From Nocardia terpenica (GTDB lineage: Bacteria > Actinomycetota > Actinomycetes > Mycobacteriales > Mycobacteriaceae), in NCBI RefSeq assembly GCF_013186535.1, contig NZ_JABMCZ010000005.1:1364001-1428000 (forward strand): 64,000 bases of DNA, in the 5' to 3' direction. Numbering within the stretch: the stretch's first letter is position 1; each line of letters begins with the position of its first letter. A model generated the notes under the pieces. The model saw only the letters and a program-made list of their open reading frames with translations. It was not told where the DNA came from and ran no database searches. Below are positions 51,323-59,161 of this stretch, piece by piece. Made by a program: the position numbers and the translations under genes.

Positions 51323-52813
51323 ATGCATACGATTGCGCATTGGGTGGACGGTAAGTCGTTCGGCGGGACGAGTGAGGCGAGTGCGCCGGTGACCAATCCG
51401 GCGACCGGGGTGGTCACCGGGCAGGTGGCGCTGGCTAATGCGGCCGACGTGCGGGTGGCGGTGGAGGCGGCGGCCGCGGCGTTTCCGGCGTGGCGGGATA
51501 CCTCCCTGACCCGCCGGGTGCAGGTGCTGTTCCGGTTCCGCGAGTTGCTGAACGAGCGCAAGGAGGAGTTGGCGGCCATTATCACCGCCGAGCACGGCAA
51601 AGTACTCTCCGATGCGCTGGGTGAGGTGACCCGCGGCCTGGAGGTGGTCGAATTCGCCTGCGGCATACCGCATCTGCTCAAGGGTGGGTTCACCGAGAAC
51701 GCGTCCACCAAGGTCGACATCTTCTCCATCCGGCAGCCGCTCGGCCCGGTGGCGATCATCTCGCCGTTCAACTTCCCGGCCATGGTGCCGATGTGGTTCT
51801 TCCCCCTCGCGATCGCCTCCGGCAATACGGTGGTGATCAAGCCGAGCGAGAAGGATCCGTCGGCGACGCTGTGGGTGGCGCGGCTGTGGGCCGAGGCCGG
51901 GCTGCCCGCGGGCGTGTTCAATGTCGTGCAGGGCGACAAGGTCGCGGTGGACGAGCTGCTCGACAATCCGAGCATCAAGGCGGTCTCGTTCGTGGGCTCG
52001 ACCCCGATCGCGCGCTACGTCTACCAGCGCGGCACCGCCGCCGGAAAGCGCGTGCAGGCGTTGGGCGGCGCGAAGAACCACATGGTGGTGCTGCCGGACG
52101 CCGATCTGGATCTGGCCGCCGACGCCGCGGTCAACGCCGGTTTCGGTTCGGCGGGCGAGCGCTGCATGGCGGTCAGCGTGGTGGTGGCCGTCGGCGAGGT
52201 CGCCGATGCGCTGGTGGAGCGGATCGCCCAGCGCGCCGGGACGATTCGGACCGGCGACGGCACCCGCGGCACCGATATGGGTCCGCTGGTCACCCGCGAG
52301 CATCGCGATCGCGTCGCCTCGTACGTGGCGGCGGGCGAAACACAGGGCGCCCGGGTGGTTCTCGACGGGCGCGACGTGCGGGCCGACGGCGAGAGCGACG
52401 GATTCTGGCTCGGGCCAACGATTCTCGATCATGTGCGGCCCGAGATGAGCGTCTACACCGACGAGATCTTCGGCCCCGTCCTGTCGGTCGTCCGCCTCGA
52501 CGGCTACGACGAGGCGCTGGCGCTGATCAACGCCAATCCCTACGGCAACGGCACCGCCATCTTCACCAACGACGGCGGCGCGGCCCGGCGCTTCCACAAC
52601 GAGGTGGAGGTCGGCATGGTCGGCATCAATGTGCCGATCCCGGTTCCCATGGCGTACTACAGCTTCGGTGGCTGGAAGGCGTCGCTGTTCGGCGACTCGC
52701 ACGCGCACGGCGTCGACGGCGTGCAGTTCTTCACCCGGACCAAGGCTGTCACCTCCCGCTGGCTGGATCCCAGCCACGGCGGCTTGAATCTCGGCTTCCC
52801 GCAGAACAACTGA
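51323..52813 (+). CDS. mmsA: CoA-acylating methylmalonate-semialdehyde dehydrogenase
   Basis: 496 aa, ATG with GGAG upstream. MMSDH pattern: IAHWVDGKSFGGTSEASAPVTNPATG, ITAEHGKVLSDALGEVTRGLEVVEFA, FNFPAMVPMWFFPLAIASGNT, and catalytic Cys in AGERCMA. MMSDH converts malonate or methylmalonate semialdehyde plus CoA to acetyl- or propionyl-CoA, releasing CO2. Next to a class III aminotransferase, so malonate semialdehyde from beta-alanine is a likely substrate. Confidence 0.93.
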   Translation: MHTIAHWVDGKSFGGTSEASAPVTNPATGVVTGQVALANAADVRVAVEAAAAAFPAWRDTSLTRRVQVLFRFRELLNERKEELAAIITAEHGKVLSDALGEVTRGLEVVEFACGIPHLLKGGFTENASTKVDIFSIRQPLGPVAIISPFNFPAMVPMWFFPLAIASGNTVVIKPSEKDPSATLWVARLWAEAGLPAGVFNVVQGDKVAVDELLDNPSIKAVSFVGSTPIARYVYQRGTAAGKRVQALGGAKNHMVVLPDADLDLAADAAVNAGFGSAGERCMAVSVVVAVGEVADALVERIAQRAGTIRTGDGTRGTDMGPLVTREHRDRVASYVAAGETQGARVVLDGRDVRADGESDGFWLGPTILDHVRPEMSVYTDEIFGPVLSVVRLDGYDEALALINANPYGNGTAIFTNDGGAARRFHNEVEVGMVGINVPIPVPMAYYSFGGWKASLFGDSHAHGVDGVQFFTRTKAVTSRWLDPSHGGLNLGFPQNN

Positions 52814-52825
52814 AGGGAGCAAGCA

Positions 52826-54190
52826 ATGACACTGCCCAACGGACTGACCGTGGACCAGGCCCGCGCCGAGGCCGCCCGCGCCTACGAACTGGATCGGCGC
52901 CACGTGTTCCACTCCTGGTCGGCGCAGAAGCAGCTGACGCCGATGACGATCACGGCGGCGCAGGGCTGCTATGTGTGGGACGGCGACGGCAACCGGCTGC
53001 TGGACTTCTCCTCGCAGCTGGTCAATACCAATATCGGCCATCAGCATCCGAAAGTGGTTGCGGCCGTGCGGGACCAGGCCGCCAAGCTGTGCACCGTCGC
53101 GCCGCAGCACGCCAACGCGGCGCGCTCGGAGGCGGCGCGGCTGATCGCCGAGCGCACGCCGGGCGAGCTGAACCGGATCTTCTTCACCAACGGCGGCGCG
53201 GACGCCATCGAGCACGCGGTGCGCATGGCGCGGCTGTATACCGACCGCTACAAGGTGCTTTCGCGGTATCGCTCGTATCACGGCGGCACCGAGACCGCGA
53301 TCAATCTGACCGGCGACCCGCGGCGCTGGCCCAACGATCACGGCAATGCCGGTACGGTGCATTTCTTCGGGCCGTTCCTGTATCGGTCGCAGTTCCACGC
53401 GAGCGACGAGAACGAGGAGACCGAGCGGGCGCTGGCGCATCTCGAGCAGACCATCCTGATGGAGGGGCCGTCGACGATCGCGGCGATCGTGCTGGAGTCG
53501 ATTCCGGGGACGGCCGGAATCATGGTTCCGCCACCGGGTTACCTCGCGGGCGTGCGGGCGCTGTGCGACGAGCACGGCATCGTGTTCATCGCCGACGAGG
53601 TGATGGCGGGCTTCGGCCGGACCGGAAAGTGGTTCGCCATCCAGCATTTCGACGTGGTGCCCGACCTGATCACCTTCGCCAAGGGCGTGAACTCCGGTTA
53701 TGTGCCGCTGGGCGGCGTCGCCATCGCGCCGCACATCGCGGCGGCGTTCGACGAGCGCGCCTACCCCGGCGGCCTGACCTACTCGGGTCACCCGCTGGCC
53801 ACGGCCGCCGCGGTCGCGACCATGACCGCCATGACCGAGGAGGGCATCGTCGAGAACGCCGCCGACATCGGCGCGCGCGTCCTCGGCCCCGGCCTGCGCG
53901 GGCTCGCCGAACGCCACCCGAGCATCGGCGAGGTCCGCGGCCTGGGCGTCTTCTGGGCCCTGGACCTGGTCCGCGACCGCACCACCCGCGAACCCCTGGC
54001 CCCCTACGGCGGCACCAGCCCCGCCATGACCGAGGTCGTCGCCGCCTGCCGAGCCGCGGGCCTGCTCCTGTTCGTCAACTTCAACCGCCTGCACGTGGTA
54101 CCGCCATGCACCGTCACGGAATCGGAGGCCAAGGAGGGCCTCGCCATTTTGGACGAGGCACTGTCCATCACCGACCGGCACACGGCCTAG
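52826..54190 (+). CDS. Class III pyridoxal-phosphate aminotransferase
   Basis: 454 aa, 12 bp after mmsA. Class III features: AAQGCYVWDGDGNRLLDFSSQLVNTNIGH, FTNGGADAIEHAVRMAR, YHGGT, ADEVMAGFGRTGKW, and the PLP Lys in TFAKGVNSGYVPLG. Resembles omega-amino-acid or diamine aminotransferases (beta-alanine, GABA or putrescine to semialdehyde). Coupled genes suggest it feeds malonate semialdehyde to MmsA. Confidence 0.9.
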   Translation: MTLPNGLTVDQARAEAARAYELDRRHVFHSWSAQKQLTPMTITAAQGCYVWDGDGNRLLDFSSQLVNTNIGHQHPKVVAAVRDQAAKLCTVAPQHANAARSEAARLIAERTPGELNRIFFTNGGADAIEHAVRMARLYTDRYKVLSRYRSYHGGTETAINLTGDPRRWPNDHGNAGTVHFFGPFLYRSQFHASDENEETERALAHLEQTILMEGPSTIAAIVLESIPGTAGIMVPPPGYLAGVRALCDEHGIVFIADEVMAGFGRTGKWFAIQHFDVVPDLITFAKGVNSGYVPLGGVAIAPHIAAAFDERAYPGGLTYSGHPLATAAAVATMTAMTEEGIVENAADIGARVLGPGLRGLAERHPSIGEVRGLGVFWALDLVRDRTTREPLAPYGGTSPAMTEVVAACRAAGLLLFVNFNRLHVVPPCTVTESEAKEGLAILDEALSITDRHTA

Positions 54191-54215
54191 CCCCGCCACG
54201 CGGGCCCACCCTCAT

Positions 54216-54644
54216 GATTCCGGCGCGCTTTTGGCCGGAATCCACCGTAAGGTCCCGGCCAAAAGCACGCCGGGACCAAGAGGGTAGGCCACGCCAGGAC
54301 CATGAAGGTGGGCCACGCCAGGACCGCGAGGGTCGGCGACGCCGGACCAGGACGGTGGGCGACGCCGGGACCATGAGGGCAGGCGACGCCGGACCAAGAG
54401 GGTGGGCCACGCGGGACCATGAGGGTAGGCCACACCGGGGCCATGGTGGTAGGCCACGCCAGGACCAAGAGGATGAGCCACGCCAGGACCAAGAGAGTGG
54501 GCAACGCCGGACCAGGGCGATAGGCGACGCCGGGACCACGAAGGTGGGCCATACCAGGACCATGAAGGTGGGCGACGCCAGGATCGCGAAGGTGGGCCAC
54601 GCCAGGACCACGAGGGTCGGCGGCGCCGGACCATGGGGTGGGCG
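54216..54644 (+). repeat. Palindrome pair plus ~24-bp tandem minisatellite
   Basis: Palindromes at 54216-54243 (GATTCCGGC / GCCGGAATC) and 54251-54277 (GGTCCCGGC / GCCGGGACC, loop CAAAAGCAC). They are followed by about 15 degenerate units of 23-24 bases, consensus CCAGGACCATGAAGGTGGGC plus CACG, to about 54644. Each unit begins like the palindrome right arm. Length 24 keeps all frames open, so the long minus-strand frame here encodes only GPGVAHL-like repeats and is not a gene. No CRISPR spacers: the units are contiguous. Confidence 0.85.
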
Positions 54645-54709
54645 TCCGCTCGGGGCATGCGGGTGGCAGGGCAGAGTTGGATCATATTGCGTGAGAACGG
54701 AGTTGGGCT

Positions 54710-56197
54710 GTGGGCGATACCCCATTGCAGTATATTGCGGGTGAGCGGCGGCATGGGGCGGCGGAGAGGTTGGCGGTTGTCGAACCGGCTACCGGGGTGG
54801 AGATCGTTGCCGGGGCGGCGGCGGGGGACGCGGATGTGGATGTTGCGGTGCGGGCTGCGGCGGAGGCGTTTCCGGGGTGGGCGGGGCGGACTCCGGCGGA
54901 GCGGGCGGAGGCGCTGTCTCGGTGGGCGGAGGTGTTGCGCGGGCGGGCGGGGGAACTCGCGGCGCTGGAATCGCGCAACGGTGGGAAGCCGATCAAGCTT
55001 GCCGAGGGGTTCGATATTCCGGGCGTCATCGATAATGTGGCGTTCTTCGCCGGTGCCGCACGCCATCTCGACGGGAAGGCGGCGGCGGAGTACTCGGGCG
55101 AGCACACCTCCACGATCCGGCGCGAACCCATCGGCGTGATCGGATCCATTGCGCCGTGGAACTATCCGCTCCAGATGGCGGCGTGGAAGGTGCTCCCGGC
55201 GGTGGCGGCCGGGAACACCGTCGTGCTCAAGCCGTCGGAGCTCACCCCGCTCACCTCGCTGATATTCGCGGAAACCGCGGTGGCGGCGGGCATTCCGCCG
55301 GGCGTGTTCAACGTGGTCACCGGCACCGGCGCGGTGGCGGGTGCGGCCCTGGTGGCGCATCCGCTGGTCGCGATGGTGTCGTTCACCGGTTCCACGGCGG
55401 TCGGCAGGCAGGTCGCGGCCACCGCCGCGGGTGCGGTCAAGCGGGTGCACCTGGAGCTCGGCGGCAAGGCGCCGTTCCTGGTGTTCGACGACGCCGATCT
55501 CGAGGCGGCGGCCCGGGGCGCGGTCGCGGGGGCGCTGATCAACGGCGGTCAGGACTGCACCGCCGCCACCCGCGCCTACGTGCAGCGCCCGCGCTACGAC
55601 GAATTCGTCCGGCGGGTGGCCGATCTCATGGATCGGGTCCGCATCGGCCCGGTCGGCGACCCGAACACCGATCTGGGCGCGCTGATCTCGGTGCCGCACC
55701 GCGACCGGGTGGCGGCCATGGTCGAGCGGGCCCGCGCGGCGGGCGCGAAAGTCGTTCGGGGCGGCCGCATTCCGGACAACGCCCCGGCCGGTGGCGCGTA
55801 CTACGAACCGACGCTGCTCACCGACGCCGCCCAGGATTCGGAGATCGTGCAGCAGGAGGTGTTCGGGCCGGTGCTGGTGTGCCTGCCGTTCGACACCGAC
55901 GACGAGGGCATCGCCCTGGCCAACGACACCGTCTACGGCCTGGCCGCCTCGGCGTGGTCGGGCAATGTGTTCCGCACCCAGCGCGCGGCCCGCGAGATCC
56001 GTTCGGGCTGTGTGTGGATCAACGATCACATCCCGATCGTCAGCGAGATGCCGCACGGCGGGTACCGCGCCTCCGGATTCGGCAAGGACATGTCGGCGTA
56101 CTCGTTCGAGGAGTACACGAACGTCAAGCACGTCATGGCCGAGCTGACCGCCGCGCCGCGCAAACCCTGGCACGACCTGATCTTCCGGGGCGACTGA
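54710..56197 (+). CDS. Aminobutyraldehyde/betaine-aldehyde-type dehydrogenase
   Basis: 495 aa from GTG 54710. ALDH superfamily: SIAPWNYPLQMAAWKVLPAVAAGNT, Glu in HLELGGKAPFLVFDDAD, catalytic Cys in GGQDCTAATR, and the family ending GYRASGFGKDMSAYSFEEYTNVKHV. The Cys neighbourhood (GQDCTA) is typical of gamma-aminobutyraldehyde dehydrogenases (PuuC/PatD type). It could make beta-alanine or GABA from aminoaldehydes for the aminotransferase upstream. The minisatellite separates it from that gene. Confidence 0.9.
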   Translation: MGDTPLQYIAGERRHGAAERLAVVEPATGVEIVAGAAAGDADVDVAVRAAAEAFPGWAGRTPAERAEALSRWAEVLRGRAGELAALESRNGGKPIKLAEGFDIPGVIDNVAFFAGAARHLDGKAAAEYSGEHTSTIRREPIGVIGSIAPWNYPLQMAAWKVLPAVAAGNTVVLKPSELTPLTSLIFAETAVAAGIPPGVFNVVTGTGAVAGAALVAHPLVAMVSFTGSTAVGRQVAATAAGAVKRVHLELGGKAPFLVFDDADLEAAARGAVAGALINGGQDCTAATRAYVQRPRYDEFVRRVADLMDRVRIGPVGDPNTDLGALISVPHRDRVAAMVERARAAGAKVVRGGRIPDNAPAGGAYYEPTLLTDAAQDSEIVQQEVFGPVLVCLPFDTDDEGIALANDTVYGLAASAWSGNVFRTQRAAREIRSGCVWINDHIPIVSEMPHGGYRASGFGKDMSAYSFEEYTNVKHVMAELTAAPRKPWHDLIFRGD

Positions 56198-56239
56198 GAT
56201 CCCGGTGCGGCGCTACCGTCCGCGAGGTACGGTAGCGCC

Positions 56240-57250
56240 ATGCCGGTCCCGTCCTTCCGGGCGCAGCGCTGGACCCCGCCCCGGGCAACGCCGCGTGCTC
56301 GCGAAACCCGCAGTGCCCCACCGATGCCCGCCGTCCGGCTGCTGCCGCTGCCGGGCCGCGGCCCCGAGGACGTAGTGCTCGGCGGCGACGGCCGCCTGCG
56401 CACCGGCACCGCCGACGGCGCGGTGCTGGCCGTCGATCCCGAGTCGGGCGCCGTCGAACAGATCGCGCACACCGGCGGCCGCCCGCTGGGCCTACACGCC
56501 GAATCCGATGGCGCGCTGCTGATCTGCGACGCCGAGCGCGGCCTGCTGCGGCTGGACCGGCCGCACGGGCGGCTCGAGGTGCTGGCCGACACGGTCGACG
56601 GGCAGCCGCTTCCGTTCGCCAGCAATGTGGTCGGCACCGCCGACGGCACCGTCTACTTCTCGTCGTCCAGCAGCCGCTATCCGCTGTCGCGGTACATGGG
56701 CGCCATCTACGAGCACTCCGGCACCGGCCGCCTGTTCCGCCGCCATCCCGACGGGCGCGTCGAAACCCTGCTGGACGGACTGCAATTCGCCAACGGCGTG
56801 GTGGTCGCCCCGGACGGCTCGTGCGTCCTGGTCGCCGAGACCGGCGCCTACCGCGTCGCCCGCTACCACCTGACCGGCCCGCGTGCGGGCACCTCGGACT
56901 ATCTGGTCGAGAACCTACCCGGCTTCCCCGACAATATGGCCCTCGGCAGCGACGGACTGGCCTGGGTCACCCTGATCACTCCGCGAAATCCGTTGCTGGA
57001 CACGCTCCTTCCGCTTCCCGGCGTGCTGCGCCGCGTCGTCTGGGCCATCCCGCCGTCGCTGCAACCGCGCCCGGCCCGCACCGTCTGGGTGCAGGCCTTC
57101 GACTTCGAGGGCGCGCTCGTCCACGACCTGCAACGCGAGGGCGACGACTATCGCCTGGTCACCGGCGTGGTCGAGCAGGACCGCACGCTGTACCTGGGCA
57201 GCCTCACCGAACCGGCGATAGCGGTGACCGAAGTACCGGAGCGAGCGTGA
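56240..57250 (+). CDS. SMP-30/strictosidine-synthase-like beta-propeller
   Basis: 336 aa. Six-bladed propeller pattern: RGPEDVVLGGDGRLRTGTADGAVLAVD, GGRPLGLHAESDGALLICDAERGLLRLD, FASNVVGTADGTVYFSSSS, LQFANGVVVAPDGSCVLVAETGAYRVARY, LPGFPDNMALGSDGLAWV, YLGSLTEPAIA. Resembles strictosidine-synthase-like actinobacterial proteins and lactonases, with conserved Asn/Asp/Glu positions. No clear signal peptide. It overlaps the M28-like gene by 4 bases (GTGA), so translation is coupled. Confidence 0.88.
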   Translation: MPVPSFRAQRWTPPRATPRARETRSAPPMPAVRLLPLPGRGPEDVVLGGDGRLRTGTADGAVLAVDPESGAVEQIAHTGGRPLGLHAESDGALLICDAERGLLRLDRPHGRLEVLADTVDGQPLPFASNVVGTADGTVYFSSSSSRYPLSRYMGAIYEHSGTGRLFRRHPDGRVETLLDGLQFANGVVVAPDGSCVLVAETGAYRVARYHLTGPRAGTSDYLVENLPGFPDNMALGSDGLAWVTLITPRNPLLDTLLPLPGVLRRVVWAIPPSLQPRPARTVWVQAFDFEGALVHDLQREGDDYRLVTGVVEQDRTLYLGSLTEPAIAVTEVPERA

Positions 57251-58626
57251 CGACCGTGCCCGGCAGCAGAATCCTCGGCGCGCTCGCCGCCGCCGCGGCA
57301 TTGACGATCACTGCGCTACCGGCCGCGGCGGCCCCCACCGAAAGCCTGGCCGACGCGCTCGCGCAGGCGGTCACCGGCCCCGACGCCTACCGGCATCTGC
57401 AAGTGCTGCAAGCCATTGCCGACGCCAACGGCGGCGTGCGGGCCGTGAACACCCCCGGCCTCGCCGCCACCGAGGACTACCTCGAGACCACGCTGACCAC
57501 GGCCGGATACCACCCGACCGTGCAGGACGTGCCCTACACCCGGTTCGCCGTCGTCGCCGAGGACACCCGCATCGTCGACGGGAACACACCGCTGCGCACC
57601 ATGCTCATGGACGAATCCCCGGCCCTCTCCGATGTAACGGCACCCGCCGTCCCCGGACCCGCGACGGGTTGCCAGGTCGGCGACTACAGCGGGCTGAACG
57701 TGAGTGGCGCGGCCGTCGTGCTGGCGGCCGCCTCCTGCGGCGTCGCCCAGCAGGTCACCGCGGCCGCGCAGGCCGGTGCCCGTGCCGTGCTGCTGAATTC
57801 GGTCACCCCCGACGCCGACACCGTCCAGCGGCTGCACTGGTTCGGCTCCGCCCCGCCGCCGATACCGCTGGCGTCGATCTCACGAAACCAGGCGGAATCG
57901 CTGATCGGCCCGCACCCGCAACCGGTCGCGCTGCGCATGAACTGGCAGGGGCACGACGAGCACGGCACCACGCACACCCTCATCGCCGAAACCCGCGGCG
58001 GCAGCGCCGATCACGTCGCGATCGTCGGCGCCCACCTGGACAGCGCCGCCGACGGACCGGGCATCGACGACGACGGCTCGGCGGTCGCGGCCACGCTCCA
58101 GACCGCCATCCAACTCGCGCCGTACCAGGACGGGGTGACCGATCGGGTGCGGTTCATCTGGTGGGGCGCAGCCGAATTGGCCGACGCGGGCGCCGAACAC
58201 TATGTCGCGCAACTGTCCCCGACCGACAGGCAGGCCATCCAGGCGTACCTCGACGCCACCATGATCGCCTCCCCCAATTTCGTCCGGTACGTCATGTCCG
58301 GCCCCGGGGTGCTGTCCCAGCCGTTCGACGACTACCTCACCGCGCGGCGGCTGCCGTTCGAGCATGCGGGCACCGATGTGGTCGCCTCCGATCACGAACC
58401 GTTCGCCGCGGCCGGGATCACCGTCGGCGGGATCTTCGCCGGTTCGCTGGGCGTCAAGACCGACGCCCAGGCCAGCGTGTACGGCGGAACCGCAGGCCAG
58501 AGCTACGATCCGTGCGACCGTCAGCCCTGCGACCGGCTCGACCGGATCGACACCACCGCGCTCGACCAGAACGCCCGGGCGCTGGCCTACGCGGTCGGAT
58601 GGACCGCGGCGCGTAATTTCCCGTAG
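57247..58626 (+). CDS. Secreted M28-family peptidase-like protein, catalytic Glu replaced
   Basis: 459 aa from GTG 57247, coupled to the propeller gene. Signal peptide about 1-28 (cleavage near AAAAP). An inserted PA-like domain (~130-230) precedes the M28 fold. Zinc ligands are present: H263 (GAHLDS), D275 (GIDDDGS), E310, D336 (LDATMIASPN) and H383 (SDHEPF). But the usual EE pair reads A309-E310 (WWGAAELADAG): the first Glu, the general base, is Ala. So it may bind zinc and peptide without normal aminopeptidase activity, or use another base. Confidence 0.85.
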   Translation: MTTVPGSRILGALAAAAALTITALPAAAAPTESLADALAQAVTGPDAYRHLQVLQAIADANGGVRAVNTPGLAATEDYLETTLTTAGYHPTVQDVPYTRFAVVAEDTRIVDGNTPLRTMLMDESPALSDVTAPAVPGPATGCQVGDYSGLNVSGAAVVLAAASCGVAQQVTAAAQAGARAVLLNSVTPDADTVQRLHWFGSAPPPIPLASISRNQAESLIGPHPQPVALRMNWQGHDEHGTTHTLIAETRGGSADHVAIVGAHLDSAADGPGIDDDGSAVAATLQTAIQLAPYQDGVTDRVRFIWWGAAELADAGAEHYVAQLSPTDRQAIQAYLDATMIASPNFVRYVMSGPGVLSQPFDDYLTARRLPFEHAGTDVVASDHEPFAAAGITVGGIFAGSLGVKTDAQASVYGGTAGQSYDPCDRQPCDRLDRIDTTALDQNARALAYAVGWTAARNFP

Positions 58627-58651
58627 ACGTTCGCCGAATCTCGCCTCACGG

Positions 58652-58669
58652 ATTCTGGAATGAGTCATA
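58652..58669 (+). promoter_or_regulatory. Candidate FurA box upstream of furA
   Basis: ATTCTGGAATGAGTCATA lies 10 bases before the furA GTG. Its reverse complement (TATGACTCATTCCAGAAT) resembles the GACTnATTCCAGAA core reported for mycobacterial furA promoters, recalled from memory. Autoregulation of furA-katG is known in mycobacteria; here it is inferred. Confidence 0.35.
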
Positions 58670-58678
58670 CTTCGGACC

Positions 58679-59122
58679 GTGTCCACGACTGCGGAGTTCG
58701 AGCGCATGTTGCGTGGGGCCGCTCTTCGGGTGACGGCACCGCGGGTTGCGGTGCTGGCGGCGGTGCACGATCATCCGCACGCCGATACCGATTCGATCCT
58801 CGGACTCGTCCGCGCCAGCCTCGGCACCGTCTCCCATCAGGCCGTCTACGACGTGCTGCGGGTGCTGACCGAGGTCCGCCTGATCCGGCGCATCCAGCCG
58901 ATGGGCTCGGTGGCGCGCTACGAGACGCGGGTCGGCGACAACCATCATCACCTCGTGTGCCGCAACTGCGGCGCCATCGTCGACGTCGACTGCGCCGTCG
59001 GCGAGGCGCCCTGCCTGACCGCCGCCGACGACAACGGCTTCGTCCTCGATGAGGCCGAGGTCATCTACTGGGGTCTGTGCCCCGAGTGCTCGACCGCACA
59101 GCCCACCCGATCGCATCCGTGA
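58679..59122 (+). CDS. furA: Fur-family regulator FurA
   Basis: 147 aa from GTG 58679 with hardly any leader, as in mycobacterial furA. Winged helix (ALRVTAPRVAVLAAVHDHPHADTDSI, VSHQAVYDVLRVLTEVRLIRRI), metal-site NHHHLVCRNCGAIVDVDC and a second CPEC pair at the end. Peroxide-sensing repressor of katG. Transcribed with katG, 39 bp downstream. Confidence 0.92.
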   Translation: MSTTAEFERMLRGAALRVTAPRVAVLAAVHDHPHADTDSILGLVRASLGTVSHQAVYDVLRVLTEVRLIRRIQPMGSVARYETRVGDNHHHLVCRNCGAIVDVDCAVGEAPCLTAADDNGFVLDEAEVIYWGLCPECSTAQPTRSHP

Positions 59123-59161
59123 TCACAGCCCAGAATTCGCTTGCTACCGAAAGGAACCGAC

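Noticed and set aside
54278..54644. CRISPR-like array
   Set aside because: Units are contiguous and degenerate with no unique spacers, and no cas genes are present.
54212..56173. 653-codon minus-strand frame over the minisatellite and the aldehyde dehydrogenase gene
   Set aside because: The first part is antisense to a well-supported dehydrogenase and the rest translates the 24-bp tandem repeat into GPGVAHL units, which stay open because 24 is a multiple of 3.
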